DNA of 64,000 bases from Albula goreensis (GCA_022829145.1 CM040746.1:34546712-34610711); one strand, 5' to 3'. Positions 46,081 to 57,419 are shown, numbered from the stretch's first letter. Numbers and translations are program-made. The notes: a model not told the origin generated them from the sequence alone.

Positions 46081-46262
46081 TAAGTTATTTGGTCCCTGCC
46101 TGTTAGTTTGGCAGTCCTGGGGGACCCCACTGGTTATTGTTACAGACAATCTCATGATAAATTAAGGTCATTGGACATGCATTTAACTTATACAATCGTT
46201 TTCTCCTCACATTTATTTTAACACAATGCAAGTTTGTCTTGCTGCCTTTTCCATTTTCGTTT

Positions 46263-46303
46263 CTTTTTTACCCAGATAATTGTTCATTATCTGGGTAAAA
46301 AAG
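46263..46303. repeat. Perfect 18-bp hairpin
   Basis: CTTTTTTACCCAGATAAT, a five-base loop TGTTC, and the exact complement ATTATCTGGGTAAAAAAG. A perfect stem of this length is unlikely by chance and points to a recent inverted duplication. Confidence 0.95.
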
Positions 46304-46576
46304 GTTTCCTTGCAGCAACTAGGTGTCCACAATTTCACAAATTAGGACTTCACAGATGCACCAGTCAGTCAAGAAAACTCTTTCTGAAGAGGAACCGTTT
46401 GCCTTACAGCACAGAAGGAGAATGAAAAAATGTGTTTATCTGATTCATTAAAAAATCCTGGTCTGTCAGATATGTAATTGTATCCATCCCTCTATCCATA
46501 ACGTGGCTTGAGAGTAAAACATCCCTCAAGACATTTAAAGTATCTAATTAAGCACAATTAAAAGCTTGTTTCAATT

Positions 46577-46638
46577 CAGGGGTTGCAACTGTGATTGTAA
46601 ATCCAAGAGTCCCACAGTACAAGGTTTAAGAACCCCTG
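46577..46638. mobile_element. Mini hAT-like element, 62 bp
   Basis: Starts CAGGGGTT and ends AACCCCTG, the classic hAT-type terminal inverted repeat form. Only 62 bp long and no 8-bp target duplication is visible, so it is a decayed or internally deleted copy. Confidence 0.5.
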
Positions 46639-46639
46639 T

Positions 46640-47435
46640 GTAAGATACCACAGAGGTGAAGAGAGAAACCCAGAGAAATCCTACAGAGGAACAAGAGGGA
46701 CTGTGTCCTGCGTAAAATCATGTTAATGTGTGTGTGTAGGGACTGAGAAAGTCTGGTGAATTAGGAGAGACCCCCTGCTCACCTTTGAAGCTCAAAGGGA
46801 AATCGATGGAATGATTCCGGATGGCAAAGCTCAGCTCTGCTGTGGCAGAAGACGTGATGGTCGTCAGGGGAGACGGCAGTGGATTCCGCACATGGGGCTT
46901 TTGCACTGGCCCAACGAATCCGGATCGATCCGTGTTGGCTTAATCAAGCTGAACCTCTGGGGAGATGGGAGGGAAACTGGGTTTGGAATCAGAATATGCG
47001 TTTAGTGTCCACATAAGTAACAACAAAAACAAGAGCAATGAAAAAAGAACAACAACTCCATACAACATAACAATGTGTATATCTTTAGTAGATACCTTTG
47101 ATGTCTTTCATAGAATTTCTTTCTTTTCTCAAAATGAAAGCACCTTTCAAAGTCAAAAAGGAGAATACACCTTACATCCTAACAATATATAGAATCCACC
47201 TGGGTTATGCACAGTGGCCATTTTGTACCAGAAAAGCTGGCTGTCGGAGAAAAGACTTGATTAAATTACTTAAAATAGAGGATGATTACATGGCCAGATT
47301 GAGAGAGGCAGTACATTTGGTAAGGACAGTTGGGAAACCCCTACTCTAAAAGCTAAGTGCCAGTTAGTCTGTAATGACTATGTCTCTGTTAATGTCATGA
47401 TAGGAAGATGTTCTCTGTTGCTACAATGGAGAATT
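46640..47435. other. Intron-like sequence
   Basis: No gene supported. A 75-codon frame at 46965-47192 is AT-rich and without signals. Confidence 0.45.
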
Positions 47436-47439
47436 GATT

Positions 47440-47459
47440 GACCGCCCCCTACTGGCCTA
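47440..47459 (-). promoter_or_regulatory. CTCF binding site, strong match
   Basis: On the minus strand the sequence reads GGCCAGTAGGGGGCGGT. The core CCAGTAGGGGGCG is nearly the optimum CTCF consensus (CCA-C/G-C/T-AG-G-G/T-GGC). It is the best insulator-type site seen in the window; its orientation is minus. Confidence 0.6.
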
Positions 47460-47829
47460 CTAAAACAACTTCCAGGGCAACCTGGTACTCCCAGAGCGTT
47501 TCTCATCCAAGTGATAACCAAAGCCAGCCTCATTTAATATCATCAACCAGGTACGGGTTACAGGTGAGAGAGTGGTGTGGACTCAGGCAGCTGCAGGTGA
47601 GAGTTTCCAGACTCTGAAAAGTGAAAGTAATCTCAATGCTGTATGTGGAGGACTGAAACTGACACCCTGGGCACTCGTCCAGATGACAGCTAAACCCATA
47701 CAGGCCTGTTGTCAGCTATGTCTATTCAACACTATGTCCTGTGGCCTGCGGTATCTCCAGCAATTTGCTCCAACCATGCACACTGTCACCTGAACGGATT
47801 AATTAATTTACTTTCCATGGTCCAGGAAA

Positions 47830-47925
47830 TGAGCTAATTAGTGAAATCAGCTGGTGCTTTAAAGGAAATCCCAGCAGACACTGCTGCCTTTAGGGTCTGG
47901 AGTCAGACAATCCTGGTCAACTTTA
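47830..47925. mobile_element. Half of a hAT-like palindromic element
   Basis: AGCTAATTAGTGAAATCAGC, then CAGCAGACACTGCTGCC and GGTCTGGAGTCAGACAATCC. This is the right half of the family at 28155 and 42870; the left half is missing. Confidence 0.5.
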
Positions 47926-48204
47926 TGTCTCAGCTCTGCTGTAAAATGACAACTTGGGTTTCTCCATTGATGCTGTTTCTTCGCACTTCTCTTCACTTTC
48001 AAAAGCATACACCATATACTTTATGCACAACCCAAATTTTAGAGCAGGCAGCCTTTAGCCTGTTTCCCATTTAGCTTTGTAATAGTGTACAGGAAAATAT
48101 TGGAGGGTTCTCACTGGAAAAAAAGATGAAATAATAAAAAAGGGAGGCACTGAGAAAATGGCTTTAATCTTGTCTTGAAAGGCGTTATTCATATTCCATA
48201 CAGA

Positions 48205-48264
48205 ACCATCTTATTATATTATGACCCAGATCCCAAAGTGCAACTCCAACATAAATCAAAGCCT
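48205..48264 (+). repeat. Uncharacterised repeat, copy 2
   Basis: Partner of 41277-41334: shares ACCATCTTATTATATT, GATCCC/AATCCC and ATAAATCAAAGC at matching positions. Confidence 0.6.
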
Positions 48265-48540
48265 AACTAGCTGTCAACTGTCAGTACAACTTATAATATC
48301 AAAGAATAAAGCCAGCAAAGGCAACTTTTCAGCATGGGTCCCGCTTCTGATTGTGTTTTAGGTTTGCGATAGTTAAAAAAAAAGTCTCTCTGTGGTGCAT
48401 GCATAGAATATCAGAGCATATTATGAAAAACAAGCCTGCAAGACAGGAGTATGAAAAAAGCCACTGATAACAATACCCAGCTCAATGTCAGGGAGGCGAG
48501 GAGGCTAAAATGGATAGAAATGAATAATCTGGTGTTCGTG

Positions 48541-48690
48541 TGGGGGGTGGAGGGGGCAAAGCAGACACAGTGCAATGGGAGAAGGGCTTTGCTGATTGAG
48601 ACGGAGATTGTCCGTAACTTTTGAGGTGCGGAGGCGGGATGGCAGGGCTGGGGGTGGGTGGGGGTGGGGGTGGTGGGTGGTTGTGGTGTG
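48541..48690. repeat. G-rich tract
   Basis: GGGGGTGG-type runs at 48541-48560 and 48640-48685; strong G-quadruplex potential on the plus strand. Spurious proline-rich minus frames of up to 144 codons cross it. Confidence 0.85.
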
Positions 48691-48894
48691 GCGGTATAAT
48701 TGCTGGCATTTTCTCTGCAGGAGAAGAGGGCAGAGTTCGCCCGACGAATCTCTGTTTTGCATAGACGGCCGGGGAGCGGCGAAAATGTTAGATGAGCGTT
48801 GAGTGTTAGACGGGCCTCGTATCTGTCTGCAGACGGCCAGGCCACTCCACGCTGTGGGCCTGAATATCCAAGCAGCTGACTGTGACCCGGCCGA

Positions 48895-49017
48895 TTGGGG
48901 GGGGGGATGAGTGGGCACCGTCAGATTAAAACTCCCAGTAAAGGTCGCTGATTATCCAGGTGGGTCAGAAATAGAGGCCCTGGCTGAAGGGGGGTGGGGG
49001 TGGGGGTTTGGGGGCGG
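48895..49017. repeat. G-rich tracts
   Basis: A G run at 48897-48906 and GGGGTGGGGGTGGGGG at 48990-49005, with further G runs to 49016. Confidence 0.85.
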
Positions 49018-49838
49018 TTTATGCCTGGGAGACAGAGTCAGATTTCGGAAATTGAACCAGAAAACGTTTAGCAGAGCGGCAGCTCACTTGAAGCTTGATT
49101 GAATCAGACAGTTGTGAAAATGACACGGCTACGATTTTTCTCCCGGTTAAGACTTGCTTTGCTTTTCAGCGACCTTTTCCTTTTTGCCCAATGAATGTCA
49201 TTTCTGTTGCAGCAACATGACTGGGGCCAAAAACAGAAAACAGGATAGAAACAGTAGAATTAATTATAGGTTGGTAGTAAAGGTAGGATTAATTATTAGA
49301 TTCTCTTGGATTAACAGTTTGATATGATGTGTGTCTTATTCAAAAATGAACACAGGGCTCTTTTTTCACTGTTCCTTTCAGAGAAGTGCCAAACCAGGAA
49401 TGCTTCAGTAACTGGATACACTTAGTCATGCAAAATAAAGGCATCAACTGAGCAATTACATAATACAGTCGAACGCTCACTCTAACAAAGGCTCAATGCC
49501 AAAATCCATTAGCCATGGGGGGGAAAATAAAAAAGGTGTAAATAGGCTGACGTCTCCCCTTGTTCTTTAATGAAGTTTGGTGTGCTGCCATTTCCATGGC
49601 TTTTCACTGATTACTTCTTTATAGCAGAACACCCAGCCAGTAGGCATCGCAAACAAGCCTGCTCGCGCTACCCCCTTTTTTATGTTCCCATAAACTGCAC
49701 TTTTAAAAATACAACTCATTACAAAACACAAGCAATCTTTTATTTATTTTTATTTTAACTCAGGCATATTGGTATTGAATGAAAAAGCACACTGACTTGG
49801 ACATAAGACATGGACTGCTGATCATACAGAGCTTTATT

Positions 49839-49850
49839 ATGAATATTCAT
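49839..49850. promoter_or_regulatory. POU dimer-type palindrome
   Basis: ATGAATATTCAT is a perfect 12-bp palindrome of the form bound by POU factors as a dimer (MORE type, ATGNATATNCAT). It ends exactly where the X-box begins. Confidence 0.5.
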
Positions 49851-49864
49851 GTTGCCACGGCAAC
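49851..49864. promoter_or_regulatory. RFX X-box, near-perfect palindrome
   Basis: GTTGCCACGGCAAC: two GTTGCC half-sites with the standard two-base spacer. RFX1-4 and RFX7 bind such sites; in animals they often drive ciliary or neural genes. Confidence 0.65.
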
Positions 49865-50764
49865 TCACACAACACCGACTTAAAGATTCTGTTTACAATT
49901 AGGCTATTAAACATCAGCTTTGATACGCGGTAGACTGTTCTAGAGCATTTTAGATGTTGCTCCGAAATTCATTATGACTGCCATCGCATGGAAAATGTGG
50001 GTTAATATCATTTTGATGGGAATAGACTTGACTAAAATGTTTCATCAGGGCTAATGCTGCCTAATTACAAAAAGTGTTGTGTTACACTCCTTTGGCAGAG
50101 GATAATAATTCATTCCAATATCTGCTTAAATTTTAATTTCTGAAAATAAGAGCCTCTGCATCAGAGGCACAATAATACTAATGTCCCACAGACAGTCAGA
50201 TATAATTGAATAACGTTGATAAAATTGTTCTGGGTGTCCTCCATTACACTTGTTTAGCAGCTCGGGGTATTCTTTATGCTCTGATGTAAAGCTGGCTAAC
50301 TTAATTACCCAATAATAATGACCGTCCAAGAAGGAAGCAACACAGACTAATTTTGTAAAGCAATCCTCTGAGATAAATTCTCCGGCTATCTGGAGCGGTT
50401 TCAGATATCTTACTCTCGTGAATCACATTTGCGGGGGCAAGTCAACAAAATTAATAGTGAGTCCAATCTCCGAAACAAGGAAATTTGAATGATGGCGCAT
50501 TTGCGAAAAGATGATGTTGGCACAAGACATCACGACGAGGTAAAGCTAGATTGATGCTTTTTCTGTACATGTGAAGAGAAATAAATTGATCTATTTGTCT
50601 TGTAGATTTATTGCGCCCACTGTTCACTGGGAATCCCTGGCTAGGATTCAGACACTTGCGAGACGCAATTCATCGAGAGAGACTGCCTAATTACTTAGCA
50701 TCTTGGACTGACAGCTCATTCTGTCAACATGACAAGAGCCGTTTATCCAGGTCCAGCAGTTACA

Positions 50765-51285
50765 GATGGAAATCTACTCCAGGATGTGGCGTGTGGCACC
50801 ACTCTGCTCTGTCATAAGTTTTCAAGGGAAATGAAAAACAGGAGGTTTTTTGATGGAGAAAATGTTTTTTTTTTCTCCACCGATTAACATATGTAGACAA
50901 CAAGTGCGTGTAAGAATAGCACAGAAGTGATTTAACATTAATGATTTTCGAAAGTTGATTCATGGTTGCTTTTTTAACACTTAAGCTGTAGAGAAAGACA
51001 AATGTTATTAGTAAGTCATTTTTCATCCTTTGGACTGAGCATTTTGTAATGCAGTTCCTACTGCACAAACCTTTGTTGTGATGAGTGTGAGACAGGTTAT
51101 CCTCTGTCAGGTTCACCAAAATCTCTTTCTTATGATAAAAATCTCTCCCACTTTTGGCAAACAAATGGAAAGTATAGATCAAGTAAAGCAGTTGTTACTA
51201 CTGTGAATCTAAAGTTCCACTGTATGCTGTGCCCCACTGAAAAAAAAAACACTCTCACCACCCCCGGTATATCTATAATTGGTAC
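50765..51285. other. Intron-like AT-rich sequence
   Basis: No gene supported; the minus frame of 140 codons at 50760-51182 has no domain. T run at 50866-50876, A run at 51239-51249. Confidence 0.45.
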
Positions 51286-51290
51286 ATATT

Positions 51291-51333
51291 AGTGATGAGA
51301 GAATGAGGTTTCATGAACACAATAATTGACTGA
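51291..51333 (+). repeat. Short repeat fragment, copy 2
   Basis: AGTGATGAGAGAATGAGG start; matches 4166-4208. Confidence 0.55.
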
Positions 51334-51352
51334 GCAAAGTTCAGAACACATT

Positions 51353-51505
51353 ATGATGAGAACAGGCTACTGAGCCTGTTTAGGCGTGTCAATTACCCTT
51401 GAGAGTATACAGCACTGCCTCAAGTCTTGACTTGAACACTCCAAGGGTTTCTAGGGCTTTTACTACATGACCCGATGAACTGCTCTTAGGAATACCAGCA
51501 ATTTA
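51353..51505 (+). repeat. Interspersed repeat, unclassified, copy 2
   Basis: Begins ATGATGAGAACAGGCTACTG (matching 5490 onward) and continues with CAAGTCTTGACTTGAACACTCC and GGGTTTCTAGGGC..TACTACATGA, a pattern familiar from widespread fish repeats of this family. It ends near an A run. Longer than copy 1. Confidence 0.65.
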
Positions 51506-51509
51506 CAGA

Positions 51510-53375
51510 AAAAAAAAACCTTGATATCACAGATTTGTCTTTACCGAACAAAAGATTATGCTCTCCTCAATAAAACAAAACAGCTGATTCATGTTAGTTG
51601 GATGACTGAAAGGTTATGGTAGCTCTGCCCTTTTTTGGCTTCATGACATCATATTCTCCCCTCACTAGTCTACATCCCTCTCATTTTTGATTGGCTGGGC
51701 GATGTAGGGAATTAAAATCAGGATTCCACTGGCGGATTCTTGACAGGCTCGGGCTGTTCCCTGCTGTTCACTTCCTGCTGCCAATTTACACTGACAAGTC
51801 AGGCTGGCTGTAATGGACCCATAGAAATGATTAATAATGAAATTGAATGAGTTCAAACTTTGGCTTCATGATTTGCCTTTTGGATCGATCCCATTTTTAA
51901 CAGCACAACATAATTCCGCTGCAAAAGCCTTTTGAGAAAGAAATCTCAAATATCAACACCAAGCAAACAACAGACAATATTGATGAGGAGGCAAAACCTG
52001 AGATGGCAATCGGATGCAGAGTTGGGTTTGCAGCTCAGCCAGTAACTCATCAGCATATTTGTGTTGTTGTCAGCTGGACAGATATTATTTTTTGCTGACA
52101 AAGAGGAGACACAACCATTATCATGTAAAACAAAGAAAAATTAATTCCCTCCAGCACTGGCACCAGTCACATTTAATTTGAGCACAAGCACTCAATGCTT
52201 TCCACTGTGAAATGGTTTAACCATGTAACTATACACATTATCAAATTATAACTTTTGTACCCTTTAAAATCAAACTCGGACAAATACGGACCTACATTTC
52301 ATTGTTTGTCTGTTTTGAAAGGGAGCTTGCTTTCTCCCTACATCCTGCCTATCAAATCCCTGTTTAACCTTTTCCTTTCGACCCCCTCCCCCCCCCCCCC
52401 CCCCACTGTTACCCCGCTACCTCCTCTTCCCCTAACCCCCACCTCACCCATTCATGGGGCCCCGGGGCAGGAAATCAAGGGGTTGCACGGGAGGAAACAG
52501 GAAATGCTACCTAACGAGGAGTGCTGCAGCACCAGCAGTGCCTTCCCTGTCTCAAGGACAGCGAGGCAGTCTCTGGCCCAGTTGTCTGGTCTGTTCAGAG
52601 GACCTCACCCCCCCCCACCAGCCCCAGCCCCAGCCCCAACCCAAACTGTGAGATTCTCCCCCCTTTCTCAATCACCTTATTCATAAACGCTGACCATTTC
52701 TCACGCGGTTCCTCTGTCCAGCTCTCAGTCGTTTTGACCCCAGAGTAGGGGGGAACTTGGCCTACGAACACTTCCATTAGCACCAGAAAAGGGGCCCATT
52801 TACTTTGTGTGTGCATCCCCATTTTAAGTGGGTTGAATTCTCTTTACCCAAAAAAAAAAGCCTTTTCAGTTTTGAACAGAAATTTGGCTGGGACACTGTG
52901 GTCCATGGGTCACATGCATTCTCTGAGAGGCCTTCGGGGGGGAAACTTCTTTCACAAAGCAACAAAGATAAATATACTATATAAACAAGCAGTCAAAAAT
53001 GACATATATGCAATAATATATTCTCATAAGATAAAATAGGAAACAGTTCTGTCATTGTCAGTATTTTAGAAGTCTGATGGCTGACAAAATTAAACATTAA
53101 ACATTAGCTCGTTTCATGTTGGCCATGTTAGGATGTGGACGATCTTTCTTGCTAGAAGTGCTGGCACCATAAATATGTTACTCCAGAGCACTCATGTCTC
53201 ACGCCAGAGCAAATTCATTTCTCTGGAGGTCACATGCACATTAGTGTGTGAGTGTATGTGTGTGATGTCGTTGTGGCCGAATGATGTTAAAAATAGGTGA
53301 GTGACCCACTTCGCAAAGCTCGATGAATGTGGACCATGCCTGAGTCTGGAATTTCAAGTAAAATAAGTTATGATA
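51510..53375. other. Intron-like sequence, with C run
   Basis: Contains a C run at 52382-52404 and C-rich DNA to 52445 and at 52608-52640. The proline-rich frames of 60-143 codons here come from these tracts. No gene supported. Confidence 0.45.
52381..52445. repeat. C run and C-rich tract
   Basis: About 18 uninterrupted C within CCCCCTCCCC; the minus strand could form a G-quadruplex. Assembly length here is unreliable. Confidence 0.9.
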
Positions 53376-53378
53376 TCT

Positions 53379-53395
53379 CGCACACACACACAAAC

Positions 53396-53429
<34 letters not shown>

Positions 53430-53440
53430 GCACTCACACA
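53379..53440. repeat. CA microsatellite
   Basis: CA with AAAC interruptions. Confidence 0.93.
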
Positions 53441-53454
53441 CAGTTATGGACCTT

Positions 53455-53620
53455 GAAAATGGAAAATATCCCTATATGACGCTAATAGTATATTAATAAT
53501 CTATTACCATCGGGTGAAAACGTAAGTCTGTTTTATGCAATCATAAATCTTTTGAAAAATGACGTTTTCATTGCGCCGACTTCACGATCCATCTCCATTT
53601 CAGTCACTTTTTTTCAATTT
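53455..53620. promoter_or_regulatory. Small enhancer-like block
   Basis: AGTATATTAATAATCTATTACC, TTATGCAATCATAAATC and AATGACGTTTTCATTGCGCC (CRE-like TGACG) in a clean AT-rich stretch. Confidence 0.28.
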
Positions 53621-53779
53621 AGAGGGCAATAAAATCCCTATTTTTTTTTTCTACTGCCGGCGTGTTTGTGTGGCGCAGTCTTGCAGTGAACGTGATGGGG
53701 TCAGGAGGTCTGCCTAGCTCGTTTGAAGAGTGGCCTTGTTCACACGCTGGAACAATGGAGGGAGATGTACCGCTGTTGC

Positions 53780-53900
53780 TGGGTGAGGAGGTGCGGGGGG
53801 GTGGGGGGGGTGGGGGCACTGCAGATGTGTCCCTTAGCGCAGCACAAGTCATACCTATAAATAGAGCGAAGGGGCCTGGCTAGGGAGTGGGGGTGGGGCG
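53780..53900. repeat. G-rich tract
   Basis: GGGGGGGTGGGGGGGGTGGGG at 53795-53815 and GGGGGTGGGGCGG at 53887-53899. Plus-strand G-quadruplex potential. Confidence 0.88.
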
Positions 53901-53904
53901 GCAT

Positions 53905-55340
53905 GCCAAATATACCTGATTGTTCTGAGAAGCCATTTCCGATGACTGACTGGCTGGCTGGCGGACGTGGGGGGTGGGCAAACTAATTTCACTGCCAGGT
54001 GCAGAGAGGCCCTTAGAGAGGCGATGGTTAATTTTGTGTGTGACATGTCTGGAAAGTTTTTTTTTTCCTGTAACAGAACTTGTTTGGAGCAATAAATATG
54101 TTACAAGATTAGGGAATGTACTTATCGTAATGTTTTATTCAAACAAGATGGCAATCTCAAGTGAATGTTCTGTTTTTCAAATGTTTAATGTCAGTAGGGA
54201 GGACCATACTTCTCGTACCATTTTTACGCTACTTTACGCCAATTAACAGGGTTCCAGTCATAGCCATATATAACATCAAACATATTTTTGGTTAAAAAAA
54301 GTTGATGGAATGCAGGTGGCAGTCTATGTGTCATCTTTAGCTCACCATGGCAACAGTGTCAAGGCAACAAAGGATCACTTCTAACTAGAGGAATTGAGGA
54401 ACTTACTTGTAATGACAAATAAAATGAATTCCTGCAGCTGGATGGATAAAGAGCAGTTGTTTCCCAGGGACAGAATGTTGACACAGTGACTGTTCCAGAA
54501 TTCAAGCATCTTTGTTTTTCTCCTTGCTATCGGCTTTATGGAAGTGCTCTGACTTTAAAGTAAAAGCAGTGCAATAAAACAGAGCCCTGGGAGGAAACAG
54601 CGCTGTGGAACACAGGAGATGCTCTGTCCTGACAGGTTGGCCTCTGACTCACCCTCTCTTAAGCATCCTTAGGGATACAGGAACACGCACTGTATTTTAG
54701 TGTTGACTCCTGGAGCCTAAAGCATAAGTCTCGAAAAGGTCAATCTGACGCAATACACACGGACAATGAAACACCTTCTGACTGTCCAAACACCTTGCAG
54801 CTCAGCTCCGAGTACCAAGTGGTTTAATGCCGTCTCACTCATTTCGGTGGACATATTGTGGAACAACCAGGCTCTTGCAGCACTGTAATCCACACCAGTG
54901 AACATCCGTTCTTGGCAAAATCTAACACATGATAAATTAAATAGGGAAGAAGCTTGCCAACGCTTGAAATGTTGTTTTGGGGAAATTTGGGGATCAAAGG
55001 TCAGCTGATACTGTAGTCAGCAGGTGTGACTTGTGTTGTGACAACTAGTCCAAAACTGCAAATATTGTTGTAGTTTTGGAAAATTTTCCAAGTGGGGGCA
55101 TCATGTAATTTTTTCTGGAGGGGTCCATAGTCAAAAAATATCTGAGCGTTTCCAGATAATAGCATTTCAAGATACTACTATTACCAATCAATATATAGAA
55201 GTGGTGATTAGAGTCTGTATTTCTGATCTGGCCAGCCTGACTTGGCACACACAGAAGAACATCAGTTTGGCTGGTCATCTTGCACTCTCAGCCTTGTCGT
55301 TAGGAAGCCCCAACACCCCCGCCCCCCCCCCTAACCTCTC
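53905..55340. other. Intron-like sequence
   Basis: ACCATGGCAAC at 54344-54354 is an RFX half-site with CAAGGCAAC just after. No gene supported. Confidence 0.45.
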
Positions 55341-55585
55341 CATTTATTTAATCAAGGGATTGATGGAATTAATTCAATATCGATCTCGATTCTGGATTGA
55401 ACCCAGCCCATAAACTTGCTTGATTAATTGAACAAATTGAAACGGACTAAATACCAAGCCATACAAATGAAACTGTCTCTTTTTTTAAATGGCCCCCCTC
55501 TATATATCCACTTCAATCAGACCGTATTTAACTGTCAGCTGCTCTAACACGGGCGGACGTGGCTGCGCATGTGGCTGCGCATGTG
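55340..55585. promoter_or_regulatory. AT-rich homeodomain-type cluster and 12-bp tandem
   Basis: GGAATTAATTCAATATCGAT (55364) and GCTTGATTAATTGAAC (55417) give several overlapping palindromic homeodomain cores. At 55559-55584, GTGGCTGCGCAT is repeated twice head to tail. Confidence 0.3.
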
Positions 55586-55589
55586 ACTA

Positions 55590-56985
55590 CTCTGATTCAT
55601 GTGGCGATGAGCTTCTGACGTTTTGCTCTGCAGTGCAGATGTGGTGCCATATTGCCAATGCTGCCAGAGGAATGCCAAGTCAACACAAATGGTCAGTTAT
55701 GGAGTCCACAGGTGCCTGGCCAACCCAAACAGCGTGCTAGACAGCAATGAGCGTTTAAACTGGATTAATCCTACCATGGCTGATCCAGTCGTTGCCTTGC
55801 AACGTGCCAGTAATTGGGTGACTCAGCTTCAGGCCAGTCAAACTAGCACTTCTGGGTAATAATGGAACATTTTTCAGTAGAATATCTCCCCAGTCAATAT
55901 TTCATCATGCCTGAACATCTCGAAACCTAATGTTTAGCTTCAGTTTTATGGCAAAGTTGACACACCACTTGTGCAAACCGTAGATGGCCTCTGTTGACTT
56001 TATTTCTATGAAAGTCATTTTATACACATTTTCACATTATAACTTAAGCTAATTTTTGGGTTGCTATTCGTTTAAGCCAGTAGTTTTATTTTTCCCTGCT
56101 ACAATGTGGTTGAAAAACATCAGATTCTTGAAACATTGGATCAGACCTTGCTGCACTGAGAATAAGGGGCTCATAGTCTCATGGCTGGTTTGTTGTGATT
56201 ACGTCACTCTTAACCTTAATGTTTTACAGTGAAAGCTGAGACTCCACAGGGGAATGTCTGCTTGGAAAGGACATAGTCTTTGACCTTTGACCTGGAATGT
56301 TATTCACAGTCATTTCAAAGGACAGCGGAGAGCTTGTGTTCTGCTCAGAAATGCTTTTGAATACGCATTGTTTTGACCAATCACGTTAAAGGAAAGTGCA
56401 GGTTGAGGGGGAGAGGAAAATCCCACTGTGTAGAAGTCACAGTGCTCACTCCTTCAGTAGACTGTCTAGGTTTAAAAGTTGTGTCAGTTAAATAAAAATC
56501 AGAATTGGCAATTTGAGAGGTGGGTCTCTTTTTCTCACAATCTTGTGTATTTCCAGACGTGATGATGAGATCTCTTGTGTTGCTAATGGTTACCGCGGAC
56601 ATTGTGAAGTCGGACCACTGTGTGGGGCGGCAGGAAGAGGGGCCGGGGCCCCGTGTTTCGGTGTCAGTGCCAGCACTCCAGCATAGCATCTGCAGAGTGA
56701 CCTCACCAGGGCCACTTCTTTCATCAGGACCCCTGGAGACAGGTTCCGCATTTCCGCATCTCTCAGCGGCGGTGAAATGTAAGGGGCGGGGGTAGGCCCC
56801 CCCCTCAGCGGGCGGTCCACATCGGGGTCACCACGGCCCTGACCCCCAGGTCACACTCATTACGCACTCCAGGGAGTCCAGCACGCTGGGGGGGGGGGGC
56901 GCGCTAAAGTTAGCCGTTGGAGAAGTCACTTGGAGTGCAGTTAGCCTGGCTGTCACCACAGGGGGTGGTATGAGATGGAGGCGGC
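55590..56985. other. Intron-like sequence, GC-rich at the end
   Basis: 56600-56900 is GC-rich with short frames on both strands (for example 91 codons at 56520-56795); none has exon borders or a known domain. Another G run lies at 56889-56899. Confidence 0.4.
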
Positions 56986-56992
56986 AGCAGTT

Positions 56993-57020
56993 GGGGGTTG
57001 GGGGTTGGGGGGGGGGGGGG
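56993..57020 (+). repeat. Strong G-quadruplex motif
   Basis: GGGGGTTGGGGGTT followed by about 14 G: at least four G runs with two-base loops, a very stable type. Confidence 0.9.
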
Positions 57021-57419
57021 TGTTTATCTTCAGATAGACTTCCAAACACCCCGAAACCACACAGTGCAGCTCCATGAGGACAGCTGATTAAGAGTGAACC
57101 GAGGCACCCTGGGGCTACAGACTCCGACAGCTGTGTACATGACAAAGGATGCTATAATTGAACTTTTTCTGTCTGTCAACATTTTTCCCCCCTTCGACTC
57201 CATTTTCACATTTTCAGGTTTCAGACTATTTCCCCTTCATTACTCCAGCTGATTTCTGTTGAGCTTATTGCCATAAAATGGCAGTAGTTCAAAGGTTTCC
57301 TTACTGCAGTGGACTTCATCAACGTAAGCAATAATACTAATAATCGTCATTATTATTTTTTTTAAGTGATATGGTTTGAAGTGTGTGTAGGTAAAAGGGA
57401 AGTATTCTGTCTTTGCTGA

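Larger units (their letters stand above)
49430..50760. promoter_or_regulatory. Dense enhancer-like cluster
   Basis: The most strikingly 'conserved-looking' region of the window. It holds many homeodomain and POU cores in clean sequence: GCAATTACATAATACAG (49450), CCATTAGCCATGG (49506), CTAATTACAAAAAG (50061), CTTAATTACCCAATAATAATG (50299), AAAATTAATAGTGAG (50446), CCTAATTACTTAGC (50686), plus TTTGCGAAAAG. At 49839-49864 an ATGAATATTCAT palindrome directly abuts a near-perfect RFX X-box. An acceptor-like TTGTCTTGTAG ends at about 50606, but phase 0 hits a stop after 12 codons, so it cannot be exon 2 of the frame at 2321. I read the whole as several adjacent enhancers. Confidence 0.5.

Noticed and set aside
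50595-50760. Exon-like segment after TTGTCTTGTAG
   Set aside because: In phase 0 it reaches TAG after about 12 codons, so it cannot follow the exon at 2321; the sequence looks like an enhancer. A non-coding exon is still possible.
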